A program made the position numbers and the translations under genes. Below, piece by piece: positions 32,378 to 43,623 of a stretch of 64,000 bases of DNA. How positions within the stretch are numbered: the first letter of the stretch is position 1; each line of letters begins with the position of its first letter. The notes under the pieces are model-generated. The model did not search any database. It was given only the letters and a program-made list of their open reading frames with translations, and was not told where the DNA came from. Source of the DNA: G963708235 sp963708235 (GTDB lineage Bacteria > Actinomycetota > Acidimicrobiia > Spongiisociales > UBA5794); NCBI GenBank assembly GCA_963708235.1, contig OY970200.1, positions 2,170,001 to 2,234,000 of the forward strand. Reading direction: 5' to 3'.

Positions 32378-32730
32378 TGGAGGTGGGGGGAATCGAACCC
32401 CCGTCCCATGAGATTTCAGCGCCGGCATCTCCGAGCGCAGCCAACAGCGAGCTTTCGGGCCGTGAACCGCTGTCGGCACGGTGTCCACAGCCCTAGTCGG
32501 CGATTGTCTCGACCGCTGGTCACCAACACCCCAGCGGCTGCCTCCTGCATTGCGTTGCCCGATTCCGGCGAGGCAGGCACCCACCGGGCGGACAGGCTAC
32601 GGATTGTTACGCAGCCAGTGCCATTTCGTTGTCGGCACGTATGTTTGTTCCGGCTCTTTAACGAGGACTCCGGAGACCTCGGCTCGCTTCCGGCACATCA
32701 ACTCTCACGGTCGAAACCAGGTCACCCCCA
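32378..32730 (-). ncRNA. ssrA: tmRNA
   Basis: A 353-nt transfer-messenger RNA that rescues stalled ribosomes with SmpB. The acceptor stem pairs GGGGGTG (32730-32724) with CACCTCC (32385-32379) with one G-T pair, and A73 is at 32378. The T-arm GGGGGTTCGATTCCCCC is intact and the 5' region has TGGTTTCGACC. The tag reading frame GCC GAC AAC GAA ATG GCA CTG GCT GCG TAA (32636-32607) encodes ADNEMALAA, so the tag is (A)ADNEMALAA, ending in the ClpXP/ClpAP degron ALAA. CCA is not encoded. A TTACCAT -10-like box lies upstream (32769-32763). smpB is 0.7 kb upstream. Confidence 0.95.
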
Positions 32731-32840
32731 AGGTGACGCTGAGCCGTCTCAGCACCCGCCCATGGTAACGCACCACCGTCGCTTCCTGTTCCCATGGCCG
32801 TCGACCCGGCGACACCCCCGTACGGCGACACTTGACCCCA

Positions 32841-32937
32841 CGGGACCCATCGACGTTCGGGGATGCAGACGTCGCGCCCCGCCCCACCTCCTCCCAGAAC
32901 CTCGGAGGCACCCCGCCCCCCGGGGCGGGGAGGGCCA
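32841..32937. repeat. REP-like repeat, copy A (97 bp)
   Basis: Identical over all 97 bp to copy B at 33253-33349. It contains CCTCC...GGAGG and CCCCGCCCC-CC-GGGGCGGGG (32911-32930), ending in the family core GGGGCGGGGAGGGCC. Confidence 0.9.
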
Positions 32938-33013
32938 AGAAAGGGAAAATGCGCCCCACCTTCTCTGGTCGAGCGGTAGGACGATGCTCTCAGATCGACA
33001 AGCGTCTCCTTCC

Positions 33014-33051
33014 GGCCCTCCCCGCCCCTTCCCCGCCCCTCTGGGGCGGGG
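33014..33051. repeat. REP-like repeat, copy D (inverted)
   Basis: GGCCCTCCCCGCCCC (33014-33028) is the family core in the opposite orientation to copies A and B, followed by CCCCGCCCC-TCT-GGGGCGGGG, a 9-bp hairpin. With copy A it makes an inverted pair spaced by about 75 bp. Confidence 0.75.
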
Positions 33052-33053
33052 TG

Positions 33054-33155
33054 GCTACGGACGCTTCGCGGACGTAGTCGGGGTGGGGCGCTGCGGACGC
33101 CTGCGGACGCAGACCGGAAAGGCGGGGTGGCTGCGGACGCTATGCGGACGCAGAC
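33054..33155. repeat. Three tandem hairpin units
   Basis: Units at 33054-33079, 33090-33114 and 33130-33155 follow the pattern gctRcggacgc-n2-3-gcggacgYag. Each has CTGCG/CGCAG-type ends that can pair. The spacers are GGGG-rich. They are imperfect and not CRISPR-like. Confidence 0.7.
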
Positions 33156-33252
33156 AGGGCGGGGCGCGACGCCAAAGTCCGCTTGCCCAGAACTGTCACC
33201 GACGGCCACCGCGACCCGGGGCCGCGTATCCGCACGACGACACACAACCGCT

Positions 33253-33349
33253 CGGGACCCATCGACGTTCGGGGATGCAGACGTCGCGCCCCGCCCCACC
33301 TCCTCCCAGAACCTCGGAGGCACCCCGCCCCCCGGGGCGGGGAGGGCCA
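33253..33349. repeat. REP-like repeat, copy B (97 bp)
   Basis: Exact copy of 32841-32937 in the same orientation, 412 bp away. The identity begins and ends sharply (CGGGACCC ... GGGCCA), suggesting a recent duplication or active copying. Confidence 0.9.
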
Positions 33350-33409
33350 GGAGAGGATGCAGGGCCCAGGACCGCATGGCAGCAGCGTCACCGACGGCGA
33401 CTGATCCCG

Positions 33410-33880
33410 TCAGCGGCGGTGGCTGCGGGCGCGGTCGATCTCGCGCTTCTGTTCGCGGTCACGGATGCTGTGGCGTTTGTCGACGGTGCGGCGACCCCGC
33501 GCCAGACCGATCTCGACCTTGGCGATGCCGTGGGTGAAATACATGCTGAGTGGCACCAGGGTCAGTCCCTGCTCGTTGATCTTGCCGAGCAGCCGCTCGA
33601 TCTCGCGCTTGTGCATCAGGAGCTTGCGGGGGCGCTCCGGTTCGTGGCCTCCGTCCCGGGAGAAGTGATAGGGGGCGATGTGGGCGCTCCGCAGCCACAT
33701 CTCGGGTCCACGGATCTCGGCATACGAGTCCTTGAGCTGGACCTGGCCCTCTCGGAGACTCTTGACCTCCGAGCCCCGCAACACCATCCCGCACTCGAAG
33801 GTCTCCAGGATGTCGTAGTCGTACCGGGCGCGGCGGTTGCTGGCGATGATCTTGCGCCCGGTGGCTTTGTCCTTGGCCAC
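33410..33880 (-). CDS. smpB: SsrA-binding protein SmpB
   Basis: A 156-residue partner of tmRNA in trans-translation. The family core is present: IASNRRARYDYDILETFECGMVLRGSEVKSLREG (in pieces), SYAEIRGPEMWL, HIAPYHF and the basic C-terminal tail ending RARSHRR that enters the decoding site. ssrA lies downstream on the same strand across the repeat-rich gap. The M23 peptidase gene ends 14 bp upstream, so smpB is probably the last gene of the ftsE-ftsX run. Confidence 0.97.
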   Translation of the reverse strand: MAKDKATGRKIIASNRRARYDYDILETFECGMVLRGSEVKSLREGQVQLKDSYAEIRGPEMWLRSAHIAPYHFSRDGGHEPERPRKLLMHKREIERLLGKINEQGLTLVPLSMYFTHGIAKVEIGLARGRRTVDKRHSIRDREQKREIDRARSHRR

Positions 33881-33894
33881 GAAACATCAGCCTC

Positions 33895-35154
33895 TCAGAG
33901 GTAGGGGGCGGGATCGACGGGGCGTCCACCCATCCGGACCTCGAAATGGAGGTGAGGCCCCGTCGACAGCCCGGTGGAGCCGACATACCCGATCACCGCA
34001 CCGCGGGTGACCTTCTGGCCATGCGAAACGTTGAGCGACGACTGGTGGGCGTACAGCGTGGACAGACCGCCACCGTGGTCGATGACGACGGTGGTCCCGT
34101 AGCCGCCATGCGATCCGGCAAGAATCACGGTCCCACCGTCGGCGGCGACGATCGAGTTACCGTGCCCCGCACTCATGTCGAGCCCGGTGTGCATCCGGGA
34201 GTACCCGAGGATGGGGTGCATCCGGGGACCGAACCCGGACGAGATCCGTCCCGGGACGGGTCGGGCAAAGGTGCCGGTGGCGACCCCGTCTCCCCCACCA
34301 CCGCTGCCGCCGCTGTCTCCCCCGCCGCCGCCACCACCGCCACCGCTGGAGGCGGCGAGTGCGGCCTGCTCGGAGACGATGGCGCGTTCGATACGCGACT
34401 GCTCGGACTCGAGTGACGCCAGCTCTCCGTCGAAGTGGGCGAGCTGGCTGTCGACCTCGGCGAGCAGGGCTCGCTGCTGGGACAGCTCGCCGGCGACCGC
34501 CGCTCGTCGTTCTCCCAGCTCGGCTTCGATGTCGGCCATGTCGTCTTCCAGCGCCGACAGGGTGGCCACCTGCTCGGTGAGACTGTCCTCACGGGTCCGA
34601 ACCAGCTCGATCTGGCTGGTCTCCTGTTTGCGGAGACTCTCGAATTCGAGGATGGCGCGATCGGAGTTGGCGGAGAGCCGGTTGAGGTACTCGACACCGA
34701 CGGCGATGTCGGACACCTGGCCCGCCTCGGCGGCGAACGCCACCGTGTCCTGGGTGCCGTTCATGTACAGGTCGCGCGCCCAGCGTTTGGCATCGCTCTC
34801 GCTGGTCGCCAGATCGAGGCGGGTCTGCTGGAGCTGCACCTGCAGGTCGCGGAGCGTGTTCTGGGCGTCGACCAGATTGATGCGCTGGGTGCGTGTCTCG
34901 GTCCGGACGGCGGTGAGCTCGGCCGTGGCCAGTTCGAGCTCGGCCACGGCGATGTTCAGCCTGGACTCGGTGGCAAGGACGCTACCGGCCAGCTCGGTGC
35001 GGTTGGCGTTGGCCGTGGAGACCCCTGCGGTGATCTCGGCAACCCTGGCCTTGACCTCGGCCAGCTCTTTGGCGAGGTCGTCGGCCTGGACCGGAGCCGC
35101 CATGGACCCCAGCAAACCGACGACCAACACCGCAAACAGCAGGCGTCGTCTCAT
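33895..35154 (-). CDS. Secreted M23 peptidase with coiled coil, FtsEX-linked
   Basis: A 419-residue exported cell-wall hydrolase or activator. The signal peptide (1-24) is followed by a long coiled-coil region (about 25-270) and a Gly/Ser-rich linker of some 25 residues. The C-terminal LytM/M23 domain keeps H322-x3-D326 and H401-x-H403, so it should be an active zinc endopeptidase. Genes of this layout (EnvC, PcsB-like) are controlled by FtsEX, which transmits ATP hydrolysis through the coiled coil. The start overlaps the ftsX stop (ATGA), strongly supporting a functional FtsEX partner in septal peptidoglycan splitting. Confidence 0.9.
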   Translation of the reverse strand: MRRRLLFAVLVVGLLGSMAAPVQADDLAKELAEVKARVAEITAGVSTANANRTELAGSVLATESRLNIAVAELELATAELTAVRTETRTQRINLVDAQNTLRDLQVQLQQTRLDLATSESDAKRWARDLYMNGTQDTVAFAAEAGQVSDIAVGVEYLNRLSANSDRAILEFESLRKQETSQIELVRTREDSLTEQVATLSALEDDMADIEAELGERRAAVAGELSQQRALLAEVDSQLAHFDGELASLESEQSRIERAIVSEQAALAASSGGGGGGGGGDSGGSGGGGDGVATGTFARPVPGRISSGFGPRMHPILGYSRMHTGLDMSAGHGNSIVAADGGTVILAGSHGGYGTTVVIDHGGGLSTLYAHQSSLNVSHGQKVTRGAVIGYVGSTGLSTGPHLHFEVRMGGRPVDPAPYL

Positions 35155-36032
35155 GAGCGGAGGTAGCGATGGACCGCCAGGCTGAGTCCGGAGCCCACCG
35201 CCCCGACCAGCACCCCGAAACCGAGGGTGATCAGACCCCACTGGACCAGGAACTCACTGCCGATCTGGATGTCGATGAACGACGGCAGGCTGGTGAGTCG
35301 GTCGAGGGCGAGCCGGTATACCCCGACGGCAACCCCCACCGAGAGCACGCCACCGATGAATCCCTCGATCATCCCCTCGAGTAGGAAGGGTATTCGGATG
35401 TACCAGTTGGAGGCACCGACCAGACGCATGATGTCGATCTCCTCGCGTCTGGCGTAGATCGCCATATGGATGGTGTTGGCGATCAGCGCCACGGCGGCGA
35501 CTCCCAACGCCACCGACAATATCCAGAAGACCACCCTGAGCCCGTCTCGGAGACGGGCCAGGGCATCGACTTGTGGCCCGGCGGTGCTGATCTGTTCGAC
35601 GCCTGGTGACCCGGCAAGCCGTTGCACCACGGTGTCGTAGTCGTTGATGTCCACCGGTCGGACCCGAAGCGAGGCGGGCAGGATCGACGGATCCTCCTCG
35701 AGCAGTCGGAGCGCCGCCGACTGGTTCTTCAGCAGCTCGAGACCTTCGCCGTAGGCGTCGCTCTTGGAGAAGAAGAAGACCTCGGCAACCTCGTCCCATC
35801 CCTGGACCGTCGCCTGGAGCTGCTCGATGTCGCGGAACTCGTCGCGGAGGAAGGCAATGACCCGTACGTCCTCGGACCAACGCAGCGTGTTGATACGGGC
35901 GATCTCACCGAAGATCAGGGTGCCGAACATCAGCACCAGCGAGATGAAGACGGCCAGGATGGCGCCGAGCACCACCAGGGCGTTGCGGCGGATGTTGTTG
36001 AATGCCTCGCTGAGGACGTATCGAAGGCTCAC
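35151..36032 (-). CDS. ftsX: Cell division protein FtsX
   Basis: A 293-residue membrane component of FtsEX. It has the four-helix type VII ABC permease layout: an N-terminal helix (VVLGAILAVFISLVLMFGTL), an extracellular loop of about 110 residues, and three C-terminal helices ending TLGFGVLVGAVGSGLSLAV. The sequence MSLRYVLSEAFNNIRRNALV is the typical N-terminus. It overlaps ftsE by 4 nt (ATGA) and the M23 peptidase gene by 4 nt. Confidence 0.94.
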   Translation of the reverse strand: MSLRYVLSEAFNNIRRNALVVLGAILAVFISLVLMFGTLIFGEIARINTLRWSEDVRVIAFLRDEFRDIEQLQATVQGWDEVAEVFFFSKSDAYGEGLELLKNQSAALRLLEEDPSILPASLRVRPVDINDYDTVVQRLAGSPGVEQISTAGPQVDALARLRDGLRVVFWILSVALGVAAVALIANTIHMAIYARREEIDIMRLVGASNWYIRIPFLLEGMIEGFIGGVLSVGVAVGVYRLALDRLTSLPSFIDIQIGSEFLVQWGLITLGFGVLVGAVGSGLSLAVHRYLRS

Positions 36033-36835
36033 GGAGTGTCCTCATCGGGAGTCGGCCGGGCTTCGGCGCCGGCAGGGGTGTCGTCGTCGATCGGTGAACG
36101 CATCGCCGGTTTGGCATGGGAGGACAACGCCGCTTCCGGCGGACCCTCGCTGGTCCGACGTTCATAGACACCGCCACGCTGGTCGCGCACCATACGGCCA
36201 CGCTCGAGCTGGACCACCCGGCGACGCATCGCATCGACGATGGCGTGGTCGTGGGTCGCCATCACCACCGTGGTGCCGGTGCGGTTGATCCGGTCGAGGA
36301 TCCTCATGATCCCCACCGAGGTCGCCGGGTCGAGGTTTCCCGTCGGCTCGTCGGCCAGCAGGATGAGGGGCCGGTTGACGAACGCCCGGGCGATCGACAC
36401 CCGCTGCTGCTCACCACCGGAGAGCTGGCGCGGGTAGCGGTCGGCATTGGCCGACAGACCGACCAGCTTGAGCACCTGGGGCACCTGGGTGCGGACCACA
36501 CCACGGGGGCGTCCGGTGACCTCGAGGGCGAAGGCGACGTTCTCGGCCACCGTCTTGCTGGGGAGAAGCTTGAAGTCCTGGAACACGGTGCCGATCGATC
36601 GGCGCAGGTGGGGAATCTTCCACGAGGCCATTGCCGAGGCGTGTTTTCCCGCCACCCAGATCTCACCGTTGGTGGGACGCTCTTCGCGCATCATCAGCCG
36701 GATCAGGGTCGACTTGCCGGACCCGGACGGGCCGACGAGGAAGACGAACTCCCCCTTGTTGATCTCCAAACTGACGTCTTTGACGGCTACGACGCCACCG
36801 TCGTAGGTCTTCGTGACATTCTCGAGACGGATCAT
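36029..36835 (-). CDS. ftsE: Cell division ATP-binding protein FtsE
   Basis: A 268-residue ABC ATPase. MIRLENVTKTYDGGVVAVKDVSLEI opens the domain (two pieces), Walker A GPSGSGKS starts at residue 35, the signature is LSGGEQQRVSIARAF, Walker B LILLADEPTGNLDP and H-loop MATHDHAIV. The C-terminus is about 40 residues longer than the usual 225-230, with an Asp/Pro-rich tail. With FtsX it drives the adjacent M23 peptidase at the septum. Confidence 0.95.
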   Translation of the reverse strand: MIRLENVTKTYDGGVVAVKDVSLEINKGEFVFLVGPSGSGKSTLIRLMMREERPTNGEIWVAGKHASAMASWKIPHLRRSIGTVFQDFKLLPSKTVAENVAFALEVTGRPRGVVRTQVPQVLKLVGLSANADRYPRQLSGGEQQRVSIARAFVNRPLILLADEPTGNLDPATSVGIMRILDRINRTGTTVVMATHDHAIVDAMRRRVVQLERGRMVRDQRGGVYERRTSEGPPEAALSSHAKPAMRSPIDDDTPAGAEARPTPDEDTP

Positions 36836-36995
36836 TGGGTCCTCGCTGAAAGGGACGGCGCAGCGCGCACCGATCCCGACTTTTCGCTCAGCCCCTTACT
36901 CCGCCGGGGCATGCTACCCGCGACGTGGGGCAAGACAAAGAATCGACCGGTCGATCCACCGACATCGGCGGACCCGGCGGTCGCTCAGAACCGGG

Positions 36996-38109
36996 TCACT
37001 CCCCCTCGTGAATGGCTCGCCGCCATTGTAGATAGGAGTCCATGAAAGGCTCGATGTCCCCGTCGAGAACCCCGTTGACGTTCCCCACCTCGTAGTCGGT
37101 GCGGAGATCCTTGACCATCTGATAGGGCTGGAGGACGTAGGAGCGGATCTGGCGACCCCACCCGGCCTCGGTCTGCTCGCCGCGGATCGAGTCGACCTCC
37201 TTGCGCTGTTCATTGCGCGAGTACTCGGCGAGCCGGGCGGCGAGAATCTGCATCGCCCGGTTCTTGTTCTGCAACTGGGAGCGCTCGTTCTGACACGCCA
37301 CCACGATCCCGGTCGGCAGGTGGGTGATCCGCACCGCCGAGTCGGAGGTGTTGACGTGCTGACCACCGGCGCCCTGGGAGCGATAGGTGTCGATGCGGAG
37401 GTCGTCGTCGAGGATCTCGACCTCGCTCACCTCTACCTCGGGCACCACGTCGACCCCGGCGAACGAGGTGTGACGGCGGGCGGCGGAGTCGAACGGGCTG
37501 ATCCGCACCAGCCGGTGGACCCCGCGTTCGCTGACAAAGGTCCCGTAGGCCCGGTCCCCCTTGACGGTGAGGGTCGCCGACTTGATACCGGCCTCCTCCC
37601 CCGGCGAGATCTCGTCGATCTCGAAGCGGAAGTTCGACCGTTCCAGGTAGCGCACATACATCCGCAGCAACATCTCGGCCCAGTCGGCGGCGTCGACCCC
37701 GCCGGCGCCGGCATGGATGCTGACGATGGCAGTACGGTCGTCGTACTCCTCGAAGAACAGCGACTCGCGTTCGACCTTGGCGATCGCCGATTCGATCTCG
37801 GACACCTCGGTGCGGATGTCGTCGAGTGCGCCCCCGTCCCCCTCGTCATGGGCGATATCGAGCAACATCTCGGCGTCGCTGATCCGCTCGCTGAGACTCT
37901 CCAACATGTCGATCACGGTCTCGTTGCGCGACAGACGGCGGGTGACGTCCAGCGCCCGTTCCTGGTTGTCCCAGAGACCCGGCTCCGAGGCCGCCTCTCT
38001 CAGCTCGGCGAGCTCAGCGGTCTTACCTTCGACGTCAAAGGAACCTCCGGGCATCGTCGAGCCGGGATTGGAGTTCTTTGAGCTTGGCGCGCGGATCGAA
38101 ATCGTTCAT
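36996..38109 (-). CDS. prfB: Peptide chain release factor 2, with programmed +1 frameshift
   Basis: RF2 releases peptides at UGA and UAA. The zero frame runs from ATG 38109 for 24 codons (MNDFDPRAKLKELQSRLDDA...) to an in-frame TGA at 38037-38035. The junction reads CGGAGG-TTC-CTT-TGA-C, the same arrangement as E. coli prfB (internal Shine-Dalgarno, slippery CTT, UGA, C). A +1 slip from CTT to TTT continues as DVEGKTAELAEL and gives 370 residues. The GGQ motif is in SQGAGGQHVNTSDSA. This is the classic autoregulation: low RF2 lets ribosomes pause at UGA and shift frame. Confidence 0.97.
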
Positions 38110-38214
38110 GGGTGAAATGCTACCGCCGGAGAGAGACCGTCCCGCCGTCCAAAGCCGGACCGGCCCGGACGGGAGGATCTCCGCCCCGGCGTTCGTCATT
38201 GATTCGGACTGCGC

Positions 38215-40854
<2,640 letters not shown>

Positions 40855-40932
40855 ATCCGCTCATGATAGGAACCGGTGGCACTACTCGGAACCACTCTGC
40901 ACCGAGTCAGCGAGCCGCCGGGGCGGCGGCGG

Positions 40933-41511
40933 TCACACCGACTCGATGAGCCCGAGCGCCCCGTCCTTGCGGTGGTAGATCACGCAATGGTTGCCGGTCT
41001 CCGCGTCGAGGAAGAAGAAGAAGTCGTGGCCGAGCATCTCCATCTGGAGGGATGCCTCTTCGACCGACATCGGCCGTAGCTCGAACCGCTTGGTCCGCAC
41101 CACCACCGGGGCCACATCTTCCTCCTCGTCGGAGGTGTCCTCGGCGGCGAGCACCGGGGGCTCGGCGACGGTCCCGTTGCCGGCGGCGGCGGGACGTCCC
41201 CGGTAGCGCTGCACCAGGCGTTCCTTGAGGCGGCGGAGCTGCCGCTCGAACTTGTCGACGGCGATGTCCAGTGCGGCACGGTCGTCGGGGGCGTCCGCCT
41301 CGACCCGGACCGTGTGGCCCTTCACCACCGTGGTGATCTCGACGCGGAAACGCCCGTCGGAAAGTCTGGGGTTGGTGCGCTCCGTGAACTCGACATCGGC
41401 GGAACTGCCGTCGTCGTCAAGGATCCTGGCGGCGTGAAGCACTTTCGTCGTGGCGAGCTCTCTGATCTCGTCCTCGAGATTGCCCTTCCTCGCATGCACA
41501 CGGACGTCCAC
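40933..41511 (-). CDS. hpf: Ribosome hibernation promoting factor, long form
   Basis: A 192-residue ribosome-dimerising factor. The N-terminal RaiA/HPF fold (about 1-100) is followed by an acidic linker and the C-terminal dimerisation domain VVRTKRFELRPMSVEEASLQMEMLGHDFFFFLDAETG (in pieces), which marks the long form that makes 100S ribosomes. The start is GTG 41511 with GGGAG upstream. As in Mycobacterium it lies between secA and comF. Confidence 0.93.
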   Translation of the reverse strand: MDVRVHARKGNLEDEIRELATTKVLHAARILDDDGSSADVEFTERTNPRLSDGRFRVEITTVVKGHTVRVEADAPDDRAALDIAVDKFERQLRRLKERLVQRYRGRPAAAGNGTVAEPPVLAAEDTSDEEEDVAPVVVRTKRFELRPMSVEEASLQMEMLGHDFFFFLDAETGNHCVIYHRKDGALGLIESV

Positions 41512-41551
41512 GGATGCTCCCTTCGTTCGGCGAATCCCCGGCCAGGACGCG

Positions 41552-41580
41552 ATTATCTGCCATCGTCGCCAGGCGCATCA
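41552..41580 (-). promoter_or_regulatory. Probable hpf promoter
   Basis: On the minus strand TGATGC (41580-41575) and GATAAT (41557-41552) are separated by 17 bp, a standard -35/-10 pair. Transcription would start near 41545, leaving a leader of about 34 nt to the GTG at 41511. Confidence 0.45.
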
Positions 41581-41608
41581 GGGGAAGAAGTCACGACGTT
41601 GCATGGCG

Positions 41609-42250
41609 TCACGGCCCTCGACGAGGTCCTCGTACGACCTGCCACGCAACCTCCCAGCTCGACGGGGCCGATCCCGGCCCGCTTTCCGAGCCCACTCTAC
41701 CCGGCGACGTTGCCACCACACCGAGGTGCACCGTGCCCCCGAGGACGGCGACGGCGGCGTCGATCGTCGAACCGGTGGTCGCCACATCATCGACCAGGAC
41801 CCATCCCGGTTGCGGGTCGCAGCGGGGTCGCCATCTCGGTGCCACCCGCAACTCTGGAGCCCTCCCGGCATGGCGGGGCCACCACCATGCCGGGGAGAGG
41901 GCGGTCACCACGGGCAGGCCGGTGTGTTTCGCCACGACCACCGCAAGGGCGACCGCTGGATCGACCCCGTTGCGCCATCGTCGGAGACGGGCCCGGGGCA
42001 GGGGAACCAGTGCGGTGGCGTGTGCCGGCACGACGTCCGCCATCACCGATCCGAGAATCCCCGCCGCTTCGGGGGAGCCGGTGTATTTGAGCTGATGGAC
42101 CAGACGGCGCGCCGCACCCTCGTGTCCCAGGGCGACGGCGACCAGGACGCCACCGCCGGTGTGCATCTGCCGACCGGGGGCAAGACTGAGACGGCACGGG
42201 GCGCACAGCCCTGTCGTCCCGATTCGGCCGCAGGCGGAGCAGGCGAACAT
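41609..42250 (-). CDS. ComF-family phosphoribosyltransferase-like protein
   Basis: A 213-residue ComF-type protein. An N-terminal zinc ribbon (CSACGRIGTTGLCAPC) precedes a PRTase fold with LKYTGSPEAAGIL, LVPLPRARLRRW and the PRPP motif VLVDDVATTGST. In competent bacteria ComF acts in DNA uptake; in actinobacteria the role is unknown, and the gene sits between hpf and other housekeeping genes as in Mycobacterium (Rv3242c). The ATG at 42250 begins the zinc ribbon. Confidence 0.85.
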   Translation of the reverse strand: MFACSACGRIGTTGLCAPCRLSLAPGRQMHTGGGVLVAVALGHEGAARRLVHQLKYTGSPEAAGILGSVMADVVPAHATALVPLPRARLRRWRNGVDPAVALAVVVAKHTGLPVVTALSPAWWWPRHAGRAPELRVAPRWRPRCDPQPGWVLVDDVATTGSTIDAAVAVLGGTVHLGVVATSPGRVGSESGPGSAPSSWEVAWQVVRGPRRGP

Positions 42251-42374
42251 CCGCCCAGTGTGCCGGCCGACAGTGACACGTTCCGGCGGAACCGCCCATT
42301 GCCGGGGCGGGGGCCCCGGACCGGAGATGGACCGTGGTCGTCCCCCGGCGCCCAGGGGCGCCGGGGTTCGCACA

Positions 42375-43622
42375 CTACGTCCCCTGCTGCCAGCTCTCGA
42401 GATACTTGACCTGCTCGTCGGTGAGCGTCTCCAGCCCGCCGCCCATCGCTTCGAGTTTGATCCGCGCCACCTCGAGATCGAGCTCACGGGGAAGCACATA
42501 CACGTCGGGGTCGAGATCGCCGCCGTTCTGGACCAACCACTCGGCGGCGAGCGCCTGATCGGCGAAGGACATGTCCATCACATCGGCCGGATGGCCTTCG
42601 GCGGCGGCGAGGTTCACCAAGCGACCCTGGGCGACAACCATCAGTCGCCGACCGTCGGGGAGTGTGTACTCCTGGAGGTTGGGACGCAGTTCCCGGGTGG
42701 TGGACGAGATCCTTTCGAGGGCGACGATGTCGAGCTCGACATCGAAGTGCCCGGCGTTGGCGAGGACCGCACCATCCTTCATCTTGAGGAAATGCTCCTC
42801 ACGGAAGACGTGGATGTTGCCGGTGGCGGTGATGAAGACATCACCGATCTCGGCGGCATCCTCGCTGGTCATGACGCGGTGTCCGTTCATGGCGGCGGCG
42901 ACGGCGCGGATCGGGTCGACCTCGACGACGACCACATGGGAACCGAGACCGGCGGCGCGTTCGGCGATCCCCCATCCGCAGTCCCCGAATCCGGCGACCA
43001 CGACGGTGCGACCGGCGAAGAGGATGTTCGACGCCCGCAGGATCCCGTCCAGTGCCGACTGGCCGGTGCCGTGACGGTTGTCGAAGAGATGTTTGGTGTC
43101 GGAGTCGTTGACGGCGACCACCGGATAGCGGAGCACGCCCTCGGCAGCCATCGCCCGGAGCCGGATCACCCCGGTGGTGGTCTCCTCCAGCCCACCGAGC
43201 ACCTTCTGATCGCTGCGCTCCTTGTGCAAGACCGTGGTGGTGTCGGCGCCATCGTCGAACACGATGTCGGGTTGCGCATCGAGCACGGCGTGGATGTGAC
43301 GGTAGAACGTGTCGGAATCTTCACCACGCACGGCATACACCGGAATCCCGCTCTCCACGAGGGCGGCGGCGACATCGTCCTGGGTCGACAGCGGATTGGA
43401 TGCACACAACACCACCTCGGCGCCACCGGCACGAAGGGTGAGCATGAGGTTGGCGGTCTCGCTGGTGACGTGCATGCACGCACCGACGGTGATGCCGGCG
43501 AGTGGTTGTTCCTTGGCGAAGCGCTCGCGGATGGCGGTGAGGACCGGCATCCTCCGGTCGGCCCATTCGATGCGGCGGTGGCCGAGTTCGGCGAGTCCGG
43601 GGTCAGCGATGTCGTAGTCCAC
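42375..43622 (-). CDS. ahcY: Adenosylhomocysteinase
   Basis: A 415-residue NAD-dependent enzyme that splits S-adenosylhomocysteine into adenosine and homocysteine, pulling methylation reactions forward. Recognised segments: AVRGEDSDTFYRHI, the substrate site around NDSDTKHLFDNRHGTGQSALDG, the dinucleotide fold VVVAGFGDCGWGIAERA and TATGNIHVF...NAGHFDVELD. It is of the shorter type without the about 40-residue insertion of the mycobacterial and eukaryotic enzymes. The GTG at 43622 follows GGAAGG by 6-8 nt, right after the stop of the upstream isomerase gene. Confidence 0.95.
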   Translation of the reverse strand: MDYDIADPGLAELGHRRIEWADRRMPVLTAIRERFAKEQPLAGITVGACMHVTSETANLMLTLRAGGAEVVLCASNPLSTQDDVAAALVESGIPVYAVRGEDSDTFYRHIHAVLDAQPDIVFDDGADTTTVLHKERSDQKVLGGLEETTTGVIRLRAMAAEGVLRYPVVAVNDSDTKHLFDNRHGTGQSALDGILRASNILFAGRTVVVAGFGDCGWGIAERAAGLGSHVVVVEVDPIRAVAAAMNGHRVMTSEDAAEIGDVFITATGNIHVFREEHFLKMKDGAVLANAGHFDVELDIVALERISSTTRELRPNLQEYTLPDGRRLMVVAQGRLVNLAAAEGHPADVMDMSFADQALAAEWLVQNGGDLDPDVYVLPRELDLEVARIKLEAMGGGLETLTDEQVKYLESWQQGT

Positions 43623-43623
43623 G

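Larger units (their letters stand above)
32731..33409 (-). repeat. Repeat-rich gap between smpB and ssrA (679 bp)
   Basis: No gene is seen here. The gap is filled by two identical 97-bp repeats, an inverted REP-like copy, and three tandem hairpin units (separate entries), all very GC-rich. Open frames across it encode Pro/Arg-rich peptides that simply follow the repeats, so they are not called. Confidence 0.8.

Noticed and set aside
33054..33155. Possible CRISPR array
   Set aside because: Only three imperfect units, spacers of about 10-15 bp that are themselves similar, and no cas genes.
32408..33904. Open frames through the ssrA-smpB gap (Pro/Arg-rich products)
   Set aside because: They run through tmRNA and the repeat copies, and the same peptide appears wherever the repeat occurs (also at 58.4 kb). 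This reflects the DNA repeat, not protein coding.
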